This document shows positions 56,425 to 64,000 of a DNA stretch of 64,000 nt, piece after piece. Source of the DNA: Pseudomonas vancouverensis (GTDB lineage: Bacteria; Pseudomonadota; Gammaproteobacteria; Pseudomonadales; Pseudomonadaceae). How positions within the stretch are numbered: position 1 is the first letter of the stretch; every line of letters starts with the position of its first letter. The notes under the pieces were generated by a model, which did not search any database, was not told the DNA's origin, and worked only from the letters and a program-made list of their open reading frames with translations. The stretch spans positions 62,001-126,000 of the forward strand of contig NZ_RRZK01000019.1 of the NCBI RefSeq assembly GCF_004348895.1, written 5' to 3'. The translations under genes were made by a program, and so were the position numbers.

Positions 56425-58494
56425 TCAGTTCTTGACCGTTTTCGGCGCCTTGCCCGCCTTCATCTGCTCCAGAAGCGGCGCACACTGGTTTGGCTCCCCG
56501 CCGCTCGGCGCCACCAGCGCCAACAACCCGGCGGCTGGCGCAGCAATCACGCCCAGCGCCACCATCCCCGCGCCACGTAACATCAAAGGCACAGCCTTGA
56601 CCCCGGCATCCGGCTTGATGAATTTGCCTCGCACGTACAACGGCGAACGCAGGGAAATCAGGCGCCAGCCCTTGGATTCAGGCGTGACGGTCAAGTCCAG
56701 TTGTTCGGTGGCCATGTTGGCCGTGCCGTCGATGTAAATGATGGCGTTCTCGGTATCGAAGACGAACAGTCGCGTGCTCGCCAGACCGGACTTGATGCCC
56801 ATGTCGGCCGCCGCGCAGTTGATCTTCACTTCCTTGTCGCCAAAGATCTTGCCGACCACATAGTTGCCGACATTGAGCCCCGCCAGCTCCATCAGCTCAC
56901 GACTGATGGCGCCATCGTTGATCAGCATTTTCAGGTTGCCGTTGGCGCTGCCCAGCAGCTTGGCCACCGAATTGCCTCGCCCGCTGATATCGGCATCGCC
57001 GTTAAGCTCGCCAAAACTGGTTTTCATCGGTTCAAAACCGGGGAACAACTGTTTGAGCTTGAATCCGCGAGCAGTCAGTTTCGCCTGGCCCTCCAGCGGG
57101 TCCGTGTGACCATTCAGGCGAATCTGTGCATCCAGTTTGCCGCCAGCCACACCGAAACGCAGCGGCTCCAGGCTGAGCACGCCATCGGTCAGCACCAGGT
57201 GGGTATACAAATCGTTGAACGGCAACTTTTCACTGTGGACGATGCGCTTGCCGGTGAACTCGACATCGGCGTCCATATCGCGCCAGCGATCGGTTTTGAA
57301 TTCTTCTACCGGCAGCACTTTGTCCGCTGGCTGTTTGCTGTCGCCGCCCCGGGCCTGTTGCTTGGCATTGGAGTCGGCGCCGATCAGCGGCGCGAGGTCG
57401 GCGAATAACAATTGATTGGAAAGCAACGAACCGCTGAGTTTCGGCCGGGGCTGGCTGGCGACATAACTCAGATTGCCGTGAATGTCGCTCTGGCCGATCT
57501 TGCCGTTGAAGTCTTCGTAACGGAACAGCGCACCACCGGCCTCGTGCAGCCTGGCGGTCAAATGACCATCGGTTTCGTAGGGGGGCGTGTCGGGCAATGT
57601 CACGCCGGTCAGCGGATACAGGTTGCCGAGGCTGGTGCCGGCCAGTTTCAGGCGCAGATCCAGTGCCCCCAGGTTCATCGGGTCGGTCAGGGTGCCGGCC
57701 AGTTCGACGCTGGAATCAGCCACCTTCACCTGCGCCTGCAACGGAAACGGCCGACTCGCATCCTGCAAAGCCAGCAATCCGCCAATCTTGCCCTGGCCAT
57801 TGAGCTTCTGACCGTGGTACTGGCCGCTGACCTTGATCGCGAACGCATAATCCTGGGGCGCCGCACCCTGCTCCTGCGTTTTTTTGGCGGCCTTGTCGCC
57901 GACTATGTCAGTGAACGGAATCGGCTTGCCCAACGGATCGATCAGCACATCGAGTTGCGTCTTCAGGCTTTGGTCATCAAGGGTGACATGGCCTTTATCA
58001 AAACCGATTGCACCAATGTCCACCACCCAGTTCGACGGCTCGGCGTTGGGATCTTTCGGGTCGAACTTGAATGTCCAGTTGGCGCGGCCATCAGCCAGGC
58101 GCTGTAATGAGGCATTGGGCTCGGTGAGGTCGATGCGCGGAATCACCACCCGCTGAGCGAGCAACGCCAACGGCGAAATGCGCAACTCGACACGCTTGAG
58201 GGTGGCCATCTGCGGCACCTTGGACCAGTCCGGATTACCCAGGCTCAGGTCCTGCGCAACCACATGCGGCCATGGCACCCAGGCTCGCCATCCGCCTTCG
58301 TCCGGCTCGCGCTGCCAGACCACGGACAGGTCGCCGTTGATGGCAAATGCCCGGTGCAGTTCTTCGGAGACTTTGGCATTGAGCGGCGGCTTGATCCGGT
58401 TCCAGTCGAAGAACACGATGATCAGCACCAACACCGCCAGCAGGAGAACGAGGCTGGCGAAGGTCCAGGCGAGGATTTTACGGGTGCGCGTCAT
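56425..58494 (-). CDS. AsmA family protein
   Basis: 689 residues from ATG 58494 (MTRTRKILAWTFASLVLLLA), with GGAGCT upstream; the frame runs 94 codons further up but those residues are basic and not family-like. One N-terminal membrane anchor (about 10-32) and a long periplasmic beta-rich body typical of AsmA/YhdP-like proteins, with the C-terminal AsmA region (TDPLEGQAKLTARGFKLKQLFPGFE, GELNGDADISGRGNSVAKLLGSANG). AsmA-like proteins are thought to move phospholipids toward the outer membrane. A C-terminal hydrophobic stretch (GAGMVALGVIAAPAAGLLAL) is present. Confidence 0.88.
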   Translation of the reverse strand: MTRTRKILAWTFASLVLLLAVLVLIIVFFDWNRIKPPLNAKVSEELHRAFAINGDLSVVWQREPDEGGWRAWVPWPHVVAQDLSLGNPDWSKVPQMATLKRVELRISPLALLAQRVVIPRIDLTEPNASLQRLADGRANWTFKFDPKDPNAEPSNWVVDIGAIGFDKGHVTLDDQSLKTQLDVLIDPLGKPIPFTDIVGDKAAKKTQEQGAAPQDYAFAIKVSGQYHGQKLNGQGKIGGLLALQDASRPFPLQAQVKVADSSVELAGTLTDPMNLGALDLRLKLAGTSLGNLYPLTGVTLPDTPPYETDGHLTARLHEAGGALFRYEDFNGKIGQSDIHGNLSYVASQPRPKLSGSLLSNQLLFADLAPLIGADSNAKQQARGGDSKQPADKVLPVEEFKTDRWRDMDADVEFTGKRIVHSEKLPFNDLYTHLVLTDGVLSLEPLRFGVAGGKLDAQIRLNGHTDPLEGQAKLTARGFKLKQLFPGFEPMKTSFGELNGDADISGRGNSVAKLLGSANGNLKMLINDGAISRELMELAGLNVGNYVVGKIFGDKEVKINCAAADMGIKSGLASTRLFVFDTENAIIYIDGTANMATEQLDLTVTPESKGWRLISLRSPLYVRGKFIKPDAGVKAVPLMLRGAGMVALGVIAAPAAGLLALVAPSGGEPNQCAPLLEQMKAGKAPKTVKN

Positions 58495-58881
58495 TGCACA
58501 GAGCTCCTGATACGGCTGAGCGTCCTGACCGCGACGCCTTGATGAAACGGTAGGCCAGAAGCGGCCTGCCATGAAATCTACGACTGAAAAAAGCCGCGCA
58601 GGTTTAATCGAAAGACCGATTTCGCGCAAATACAGCAGTCCAATACTGACCAATCGGTCATATGGCGTTACCCCTCCCGCACTTTTGCGCAGCACAAATG
58701 GGTCGAAAATACCCACCTCGGTGCAAAACCGTCCGCCTGAAATGCCCGATCTAGAGCCTTCGCGGCAAACAATCAATTCTGTTGATTATTACCATTGCGG
58801 TTATGAACTTTTATATCGACTTATCGAGAGTAACATTCACCTCGTACCCACTTTTCAGCACTCCCAAGGAGCACAACAATC
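58495..58881. other. 387-base gene-free divergent region
   Basis: Lies between asmA (leftward) and the repeat-protein gene (rightward). The first 200 bases are of average GC; from about 58770 the DNA is AT-rich (GTTGATTATTACC, TTTTATATCGACTTATCG) and probably holds the promoter of the repeat-protein gene, followed by AAGGAGC before its ATG. I could not assign -35/-10 boxes with a good spacer. No coding frame looks real. Confidence 0.4.
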
Positions 58882-59394
58882 ATGAAACGCCAATTACTGC
58901 TTAGCCTTACCCTTTCGATGCTGGCCAGTACCGCCTTTGCTTTGCCAGCCGCTGACCAGGCCACCCCTCAAGCCAAAGACAGCCGTTCGGTGTTCACCCA
59001 GACCGTTGCAGCAGACGGTTCCGACCGTACCCCACAAGGTCAGACCCTGGCCGAAGGTGGTAACGATCGCTTGAAAGAAAAAGGCCTGATCACCCAGGAC
59101 GGCTCGGACCGTACTCCACAAGGTCAGACCCTGGCTGCTGACGGTTCCGATCGCACTCCACAAGGTCAGACCCTGGCATCCGACGGTTCCGACCGCACCC
59201 CACAAGGCCAGACCCTGGCATCCGACGGTTCCGATCGCACCCCACAAGGCCAGACCCTGGCTGCCGACGGTTCCGATCGCACTCCACAAGGCCAGACCCT
59301 GGCGGCTGACGGTTCCGACCGCACTCCACAAGGCCAGACCCTCGCTGAAGGCGGTGGTGACCGTGTGATCGAACGCAACAGCGCCCTGAGCTAA
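58882..59394 (+). CDS. Secreted 14-residue-repeat protein
   Basis: 170 residues with a signal peptide (QLLLSLTLSMLASTAFALPA). The rest is almost entirely copies of DGSDRTPQGQTLA plus one residue (A, S or E): one copy at about 45-58, a spacer EGGNDRLKEKGLITQ-like, then six in tandem, then EGGGDRVIERNSALS. The mature protein has no cysteines and is very hydrophilic, so it is probably unfolded or bound to a ligand. Similar proteins occur in pseudomonads, sometimes under the name phage infection protein; I know of no proven role. AAGGAG precedes the ATG, suggesting strong translation. Confidence 0.85.
   Translation: MKRQLLLSLTLSMLASTAFALPAADQATPQAKDSRSVFTQTVAADGSDRTPQGQTLAEGGNDRLKEKGLITQDGSDRTPQGQTLAADGSDRTPQGQTLASDGSDRTPQGQTLASDGSDRTPQGQTLAADGSDRTPQGQTLAADGSDRTPQGQTLAEGGGDRVIERNSALS
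59098..59349 (+). repeat. Six tandem 42-base coding repeats (a seventh copy at 59014)
   Basis: Six direct units, each encoding DGSDRTPQGQTLA plus one residue, from 59098 to 59349; another copy lies at 59014-59055. Units differ mostly at third codon positions, so selection keeps the peptide. Confidence 0.92.
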
Positions 59395-59414
59395 GCCCCA
59401 TGGCCGCCCGGAAA

Positions 59415-59442
59415 AAAAGCCCAATCAACAGATTGGGCTTTT
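59415..59442. terminator. Rho-independent terminator after the repeat-protein gene
   Basis: Perfect 12-base stem AAAAGCCCAATC / GATTGGGCTTTT with an AACA loop, flanked by A-runs and T-runs, so it could work in either direction. 20 bases after the stop. Confidence 0.88.
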
Positions 59443-59565
59443 GACTTTTAGCGGTACGCGCGACACACCCCACACTTCCCGTCAGATCCCCGGATTGTCG
59501 TTCGACGCCAGCAAAGCCTATTTGCTAGAGTGCCCCGCTCTTCTTGTCCAGAAATCGTCTTCGTA

Positions 59566-60198
59566 ATGCTGCCCCGCGCCGAACAGAAACAACAAACCCG
59601 CAACGCCCTGATGGACGCCGCCCGGCGCTTGATGGACGGCGGCCGAGGATTCGGCAGCCTGAGCCTGCGCGAAGTGGCGAAAACCGCTGGCATCGTGCCC
59701 ACCGGTTTCTACCGGCACTTTACCGACATGGACGAACTGGGCCTGGTGCTGGTCAGCGAAGTAGGCCAGACGTTTCGCGAAACCATCCGCCTGGTGCGGC
59801 ACAACGAATTCGTCATGGGCGGCATCATCGATGCGTCCGTGCGGATCTTTCTCGATGTGGTCAGTGCCAACCGCTCGCAGTTCCTGTTTCTGGCCCGCGA
59901 GCAGTACGGCGGATCGATAAGGGTGCGAAAGGCCATTGGCCGCCTGCGCGAAGACATCAGCTCGGACCTGGCAGCCGATCTGTCACTGATGCCAAAACTG
60001 CAGCACCTCGACATCGCCGGCCTGAGCGTCATGGCCGACCTGATCGTCAAAAGCGTGTTCGCCACCCTGCCGGACATCATCGACCCGCCCGCCGACACAC
60101 TGCCCGAGCACCTGACGCCTCAGGCCAAGATCACCCAGCAGTTGCGGTTCATCTTCATCGGCCTCAAACACTGGCAAGGGCTCGGCAGTACCGAATAA
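59566..60198 (+). CDS. TetR family regulator, DesT/FabR-like
   Basis: 210 residues from ATG 59566; a GTG 12 codons upstream is alternative. N-terminal helix-turn-helix (RNALMDAARRLMDGGRGFGSLSLREVAKTAGIVPTGFYRHF, given here in pieces: SLREVAKTAGIV and PTGFYRHFTDMDELG) is typical of the FabR/DesT branch, which senses saturated versus unsaturated acyl-CoA and controls desaturases. In P. aeruginosa desT precedes ureE, as here. No desaturase gene is adjacent in this window, so its targets must lie elsewhere. Confidence 0.82.
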   Translation: MLPRAEQKQQTRNALMDAARRLMDGGRGFGSLSLREVAKTAGIVPTGFYRHFTDMDELGLVLVSEVGQTFRETIRLVRHNEFVMGGIIDASVRIFLDVVSANRSQFLFLAREQYGGSIRVRKAIGRLREDISSDLAADLSLMPKLQHLDIAGLSVMADLIVKSVFATLPDIIDPPADTLPEHLTPQAKITQQLRFIFIGLKHWQGLGSTE

Positions 60199-60228
60199 CC
60201 CCCATTTTTCCGGTTAAAACAAAACCCA

Positions 60229-60299
60229 GTGGGAGCGAGCTTGCTCGCGATGGCGTCGGCATGATCGATATCCAGGCCTCCTGACACACCGCCATCGCG
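60229..60299. repeat. REP element with partial inverted copy
   Basis: GTGGGAGCGAGCTTGCTCGC runs on into GATGGCG; a short inverse CGCCATCGCG lies at 60290-60299. The second copy seems eroded. Confidence 0.65.
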
Positions 60300-60348
60300 G
60301 CGATGCGGTGATCCGACAAGCCCCGCAGGTAATCTCGGCGAGCTTCTG

Positions 60349-60365
60349 CGCCTCACTATGGTGCA
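60349..60365. promoter_or_regulatory. Candidate NtrC site upstream of ureE
   Basis: CGCCTCACTATGGTGCA matches the enteric site TGCACCAACATGGTGCA at 12 of 17 positions, with an intact right half. It lies about 95-110 bases upstream of the sigma-54 promoter, a normal enhancer distance. Confidence 0.4.
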
Positions 60366-60458
60366 CGACGAAAAACACACGCACCAAACTCACGCGAAAT
60401 CCTCCCTATCTGTAATTTATCCTACGTTTCAGACAGCTATTTCCTACACCTCCCGCGA

Positions 60459-60475
60459 TTGGCAAGCCCCTTGCT
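60459..60475 (+). promoter_or_regulatory. Sigma-54 promoter for ureEFG
   Basis: TTGGCAAGCCCCTTGCT matches YTGGCACGRNNNTTGCW except at positions 7 and 9. GG (-24) and GC (-12) are ten bases apart. The ureE ATG is 37 bases downstream. Same class of promoter as before urtA. Confidence 0.8.
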
Positions 60476-60511
60476 CTAGCCTGAGCATTGCCCATTGCTG
60501 GAAGCCTTCCG

Positions 60512-61012
60512 ATGCTGGTGATTCATCGCAGAATCGACCCTCAACCCGTCTGGGCCGCCGAACTTCACCTGACGTTCGAGGCCCGCAGCAAAAGCCGTTT
60601 GCGCTGTTTCAGTGCCGAGGGGGAAGACGTCGGGCTGTTTCTCGAACGCGGTCAGTCGCCACTGTATGACGGTGAATGCCTGCAAGCCGAAGACGGGCGG
60701 ATCGTACGTGTCTGCGCCCGTCCGGAACAGTTGCTGCACGTCACTTGCGCCAATGCCTTTGAATTGACCCGCGCCGCCTACCACCTGGGTAACCGCCATG
60801 TCGCCCTGCAAGTCGGCCATGGCTGGCTTCGATTGCTCGATGATTACGTGCTCAAAGCCATGCTCGAACAACTCGGCGCCCATGTCGAAAGCATCGAAGC
60901 GCCCTTCCAGCCGGAGCACGGCGCCTACGGCGGTGGCCATCATCATTCGCGACATGGCGACGAAGACTTCAACTATGCACCGAAGCTGCACCAGTTCGGC
61001 GTGCGCACATGA
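60512..61012 (+). CDS. ureE: Urease accessory protein UreE (nickel metallochaperone)
   Basis: Delivers nickel to the UreDFG complex. 166 residues from ATG 60512 (MLVIHRRIDPQ); an ATG eight codons upstream would overlap the leader. The central region ECLQAEDGRIVRVCARPEQLLHV and LGNRHVALQVGHGWLRLLDDYVL (metal His) are typical, and the His-rich C-terminus HGAYGGGHHHSRHGDEDF binds extra nickel. Overlaps ureF by four bases. Confidence 0.97.
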   Translation: MLVIHRRIDPQPVWAAELHLTFEARSKSRLRCFSAEGEDVGLFLERGQSPLYDGECLQAEDGRIVRVCARPEQLLHVTCANAFELTRAAYHLGNRHVALQVGHGWLRLLDDYVLKAMLEQLGAHVESIEAPFQPEHGAYGGGHHHSRHGDEDFNYAPKLHQFGVRT

Positions 61013-61683
61013 ATCCCGCCTGGGCCCTGCTGCGACTGGCCAGCCCGCAATTGCCGATTGGTGGATACAGCTATTCCCAAGGCCTGGAAATGGCTGTGGA
61101 CAACAGTCGCGTAAAGGATCCGGACAGCGCCCGACGCTGGATCAGTGATCAATTGCTGTTGAATCTGGCGCGCTTCGAAGCGCCGCTGCTGCTCGCCCAC
61201 TGCGTGGCCGCCCATGAGGAAAACTGGGCCGAACTGCTGCAACGCTGCGAAGAACACCGTGCCAGCCGCGAAACCCGCGAATTGCATCTGGAGAGCCGGC
61301 AGATGGGCTATTCGTTGCAGCAATTGCTCAACGGCCTGCCGGAACTCGACGAACCTGCCCGCGCCTTTCTTGCACAACGTGCGGAACCGCACCTGGCACT
61401 CGGTTGGGCATTGGCCGCGCGAGCCTGGCGCATCAGCCCGCAGGATGCACTGGCGGCCTGGTTGTGGAGCTGGCTGGAAAACCAGTTGGCGGTGCTGATG
61501 AAAACCCTGCCGCTGGGCCAGCAGGCCGCCCAGCGCCTGACCAGTGAACTGCTGCCGCTGTTGCAGCAGGCCCAGCACGAGGCCAGCCACATCCACCCCG
61601 ATCACTACGGCAGTGCCGCCTTCGGCCTGTCCCTGGCGTGTATGGCCCACGAGCGCCAATACAGTCGACTGTTCCGTTCCTAG
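61009..61683 (+). CDS. ureF: Urease accessory protein UreF
   Basis: 224 residues. Acts with UreD as a nickel-transfer and GTPase-gating scaffold. Contains [24 protein letters not shown], the family N-terminal motif, and SCEAHE-like [16 protein letters not shown]. Its start overlaps the ureE stop (ATGA). ureG follows after 23 bases. Confidence 0.97.
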   Translation: MNPAWALLRLASPQLPIGGYSYSQGLEMAVDNSRVKDPDSARRWISDQLLLNLARFEAPLLLAHCVAAHEENWAELLQRCEEHRASRETRELHLESRQMGYSLQQLLNGLPELDEPARAFLAQRAEPHLALGWALAARAWRISPQDALAAWLWSWLENQLAVLMKTLPLGQQAAQRLTSELLPLLQQAQHEASHIHPDHYGSAAFGLSLACMAHERQYSRLFRS

Positions 61684-61706
61684 GGCCCTTTATCTTGGAG
61701 AAGCAC

Positions 61707-62321
61707 ATGAACACACAACCCCTGCGTGTCGGCATCGGCGGCCCGGTCGGCTCCGGTAAAACCGCCCTGACCCTGGCCCTGTGCCTGGCCTTGCGCGAGC
61801 GCTACAACCTGGCGGTCGTCACCAACGACATCTACACCCGCGAAGACGCTGACTTTCTGGTGCGCAATGAAGCCCTGGCGCCGGAGCGCATCATAGGCGT
61901 GGAAACCGGCGGCTGCCCGCACACGGCGATTCGTGAAGATGCCTCGATCAACCTCGAAGCCGTGGATCAGCTCAACCGGCGCTTTCCGGGGCTGGACCTG
62001 ATTCTGGTGGAATCTGGCGGCGACAATCTTTCTGCGACCTTCAGCCCGGAGCTGTCCGACCTGACGATCTACGTGATCGACGTATCCGCCGGCGACAAGC
62101 TGCCGCGCAAAGGCGGCCCGGGCATCTGCAAATCCGATCTGCTGGTGATCAACAAGATCGACCTGGCGCCCTTGGTAGGCGCATCGCTGTCGATGATGGA
62201 CAGCGACACGACACGCATGCGCAACGGCAAGCCGTTCGTCTTCAGTAACCAGAAAACCGGCCAGGGCCTGGAAGAGATCATCGCCTTCATCGAACGCCAG
62301 GGCCTGCTGACCGCCGCCTGA
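61707..62321 (+). CDS. ureG: Urease accessory GTPase UreG
   Basis: GTP hydrolysis by UreG powers nickel insertion. 204 residues from ATG 61707 ([20 protein letters not shown]); the frame opens 23 codons earlier inside ureF, not family-like. P-loop [12 protein letters not shown], the metal motif [14 protein letters not shown] (Cys-Pro-His), [15 protein letters not shown], and the GTP-base motif NKIDL are present. TTGGAG before the start. Confidence 0.98.
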   Translation: MNTQPLRVGIGGPVGSGKTALTLALCLALRERYNLAVVTNDIYTREDADFLVRNEALAPERIIGVETGGCPHTAIREDASINLEAVDQLNRRFPGLDLILVESGGDNLSATFSPELSDLTIYVIDVSAGDKLPRKGGPGICKSDLLVINKIDLAPLVGASLSMMDSDTTRMRNGKPFVFSNQKTGQGLEEIIAFIERQGLLTAA

Positions 62322-62350
62322 TCACGACTTATCAACAAGGAAGCTCAACC

Positions 62351-62923
62351 ATGACACTCCAGCGCATTCTTGGCGCCCTCGCCCTGCTGCTGACCCCGGC
62401 CATCGCCTTTGCCCATCCCGGGCACGGTGACAACGGTTTGATCGCCGGCATCAGTCACCCGCTCGGCGGTCTCGACCACTTGCTGGCGATGCTCGCCGTG
62501 GGTCTGTGGGCGGCACAACAGCAAGGCGCGGCGCGCTGGGCGCTGCCCTGCACCTTCGTCGGCACCATGTTGCTCGGCGGGTTGCTCGGTTTTGAAGGGC
62601 TGAACCTGCCGGCGCTGGAGAGCGGGATTGCCGCATCGGTGCTGGCGCTGGGCCTGGCGGTGGCCTTGGCGGTGCGCCCGCCGTTGAGCCTGGCGGTGGC
62701 CGCAACGGCGCTGTTTGCCTTGTTTCACGGTGTGGCTCACGGCCTGGAGCTGCCTGACATGTCGAGTCCGTGGGCGTATGCGGCAGGTTTCGTGGCGGCA
62801 ACAGCAGCGCTGCATACGGCCGGATATGCCGTAGTACGGGTGTTGCCTCAGGCCGCTGCGCCACTGGTGCGAATTGCAGGTGCGGCCTCGGCGGCGATGG
62901 GTGTGTGGTTGTTGGCGGGTTGA
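62351..62923 (+). CDS. HupE/UreJ family nickel transporter-like membrane protein
   Basis: 190 residues with a signal peptide-like first helix (MTLQRILGALALLLTPAIAF) and then HPGHGDNGLIAGISHPLGGLDHLLAM, the HupE/UreJ signature with metal-binding His and Asp. Six or so hydrophobic segments follow, with FHGVAHGLELP. Likely a secondary nickel transporter, supported by its position 29 bases after ureG. Confidence 0.92.
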   Translation: MTLQRILGALALLLTPAIAFAHPGHGDNGLIAGISHPLGGLDHLLAMLAVGLWAAQQQGAARWALPCTFVGTMLLGGLLGFEGLNLPALESGIAASVLALGLAVALAVRPPLSLAVAATALFALFHGVAHGLELPDMSSPWAYAAGFVAATAALHTAGYAVVRVLPQAAAPLVRIAGAASAAMGVWLLAG

Positions 62924-62947
62924 TTCACTGGCGCCTGCATTGGCCTC

Positions 62948-63036
62948 ATCGCGAGCAAGCTCGCTCCCACGGGTTGTATGTTGCTCACATCATCGTGGAT
63001 CGGCACAAATCCTGTGGGAGCGAGCTTGCTCGCGAT
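62948..63036. repeat. REP doublet after HupE/UreJ
   Basis: ATCGCGAGCAAGCTCGCTCC (from 62948) and its inverse (63014-63036) are about 43 bases apart, in the 190-base space before the next gene. It may mark the end of the ureEFG operon. Confidence 0.8.
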
Positions 63037-63113
63037 GACGGCCTGACAGCCACCACACCTCTCAGGCCTGTTAACATGTCGCGCAATCAACCCTGCCGTG
63101 ACGACGCCAGCCA

Positions 63114-64000
63114 ATGCCGCCTGTTTCCCGCTCCGCCTCCCAGCCTGAATTGACCACCCTGTTTGCCTCGGTGCAACAGCACTTTGTGGACGTCATCGTG
63201 CCGCTCTGGCAAGGCCCGGGCTGGAACGCCGACATGGCGTTGCCTTACGAGGCGCTGGATGGCGAACACCGGCCACTGCCGCCTCAACGCTACCGGGCCA
63301 TGGCCTGCGCAAGGCAGTTGTACCTGTTTGCCAGCCTGATCGGTCAGGTGCCCGGCGCAGAGGAACGTGCCAGCGCGCTGTTCCGCTCCCTGCAGCGGCA
63401 CTTTCACGATGCCGAGCACGGTGGCTGGTTCTACAGCATCGACGCCCAGGGCCTGCCGCAGGATCAACGCAAAGACCTGTACACCCATGCCTTCATTCTG
63501 TTCGCCTGTGCCCACTATTGGGACAAGGTCCGTGAGCCGTTGGTGGAGTCGGTACTCAACGCCTGCCTGGAAGTCATCGCGCAGCGCTTCGCAACAGGCG
63601 ACGGCCTTTACGACGCTGTGCTCGACCGTGACTGGTCGTCACTGGCCAGCGGCCCGTTGCAAAACCCGCTGATGCACCTGGCCGAGGCCTTCCTCGCCAC
63701 ACTGGCGGTACGCGAAGACCCTGCGGTGCAACAGGCCCTCGTCGAGTTATGCACAGCCATGCAGGCGCGCTTCATCGATCCGCAACAGAGCGTGTTGATG
63801 GAAAAACCGCTGGGCTCTGTGGATAACTGGTTTGAACCGGGTCATCAGTTCGAATGGTATTACTTGCTGGAGTCCTCCGAGCTGCTGCGCGGTTGCGCCC
63901 TGCATGCCTCGCTGGAACGGGCTTTTGCGTTCACCGAGCAATTGGGTGTCGATCAACAGACCGGCGCTGTGCGGGCCATGCTCGACCTCGGGCCGAACGG
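63114..64000 (+). CDS. AGE family sugar epimerase/isomerase, N-terminal part (3' truncated by window edge)
   Basis: The frame opens at ATG 63114 (MPPVSRSASQPELTTLFASV) and is still open at base 64000, giving 295 visible residues. The region WFYSIDAQGLPQDQRKDLYTHAFILFACAHYW and WFEPGHQFEWYYLLESSELL matches the N-acylglucosamine 2-epimerase / mannose isomerase (alpha/alpha)6 barrel family, with catalytic His in THAF and GHQFEW. Substrate cannot be determined from the visible part. The gene is not close to an obvious sugar operon in this window. Confidence 0.88.
   Translation, partial: MPPVSRSASQPELTTLFASVQQHFVDVIVPLWQGPGWNADMALPYEALDGEHRPLPPQRYRAMACARQLYLFASLIGQVPGAEERASALFRSLQRHFHDAEHGGWFYSIDAQGLPQDQRKDLYTHAFILFACAHYWDKVREPLVESVLNACLEVIAQRFATGDGLYDAVLDRDWSSLASGPLQNPLMHLAEAFLATLAVREDPAVQQALVELCTAMQARFIDPQQSVLMEKPLGSVDNWFEPGHQFEWYYLLESSELLRGCALHASLERAFAFTEQLGVDQQTGAVRAMLDLGPN

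Larger units (their letters stand above)
60199..60511. other. Intergenic region upstream of ureE
   Basis: 313 bases. It holds a REP element (60229-60299), a NtrC-like site (60349-60365) and the sigma-54 promoter (60459-60475), all listed separately. Between 60366 and 60458 the DNA is moderately AT-rich with no further feature I can name. Confidence 0.6.

Noticed and set aside
58495..58776. N-terminal extension of the AsmA protein (94 codons upstream of 58494)
   Set aside because: The extension is basic and Arg/Ser-rich, precedes the membrane anchor and lacks a ribosome-binding site; ATG 58494 has GGAGCT and gives the standard AsmA N-terminus.
59098..59349. CRISPR-like array
   Set aside because: The 42-base units are contiguous coding repeats with no spacers and translate to one conserved peptide.

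Overview
The window reads as chromosomal DNA of a fluorescent Pseudomonas (P. fluorescens group). The evidence is high GC with strong third-position GC bias, many Pseudomonas-type REP repeats, and a gene order (aroQ-accB-accC-prmA-DUF3426 gene-dusB-fis-purH-purD-retS-marC, then urtABCDE-ureDAB-ureC and ureEFG) that I recall from P. aeruginosa. No organism name is given, so this is inference. I see no tRNA, rRNA, CRISPR array, transposase or phage gene.

Layout. 1-0.5 kb: tail of a chemotaxis receptor. 0.7-13.8 kb: conserved housekeeping block with 3-dehydroquinate dehydratase, biotin carboxyl carrier and biotin carboxylase, ribosomal protein L11 methyltransferase, a zinc-ribbon/DUF3426 membrane protein, dusB-fis, purH, purD, the RetS hybrid sensor kinase and a MarC protein. 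13.8-16.3 kb: three genes of an unrecognised family. 16.4-22.9 kb: aerobic cobalamin genes, cobGHIJ leftward and cobLK rightward. 23-28.2 kb: copper acquisition cluster (two DUF2946 proteins, a PCuAC chaperone, an OprC-type TonB receptor, a PepSY membrane protein). 28.5-32.4 kb: a small secreted protein and a 1,105-residue protein made of five tandem repeats. 32.7-42.9 kb: urea ABC transporter urtABCDE followed by ureD, ureA, two acetyltransferases, ureB and ureC. 43-45.2 kb: an orphan histidine kinase and a short RHS-core protein. 45.2-54.6 kb: cbpM/cbpA, an Hsp70-like protein, an AI-2E family permease, a PsiF protein, AraC/EamA, a lipase, azoR plus an SMR exporter opposite a LysR regulator. 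54.8-56.3 kb: an AT-rich pair from the same unrecognised family as at 14-16 kb. 56.4-64 kb: AsmA protein, a secreted 14-residue-repeat protein, a DesT-like TetR, ureE-ureF-ureG, HupE/UreJ and the start of an AGE-family epimerase.

How the parts work together. Urea is imported by UrtABCDE and hydrolysed by UreABC after nickel insertion by UreDEFG. The two halves of the system lie about 18 kb apart, but each is preceded by a good match to a sigma-54 promoter (32606-32622 before urtA, 60459-60475 before ureE) with NtrC-like sites upstream, which predicts joint nitrogen control.

The best candidate for an undescribed system is the five-gene family at 13.8-16.3 and 54.8-56.3 kb. All five proteins share a Trp followed 12-13 residues later by the second residue of a Gly-Trp/Gly-Cys pair, and a C-terminal amphipathic segment. 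Two are long, with low-complexity Pro/Ala N-termini; three are short. Each locus holds one long member with one or two short ones. Their function is unknown to me.
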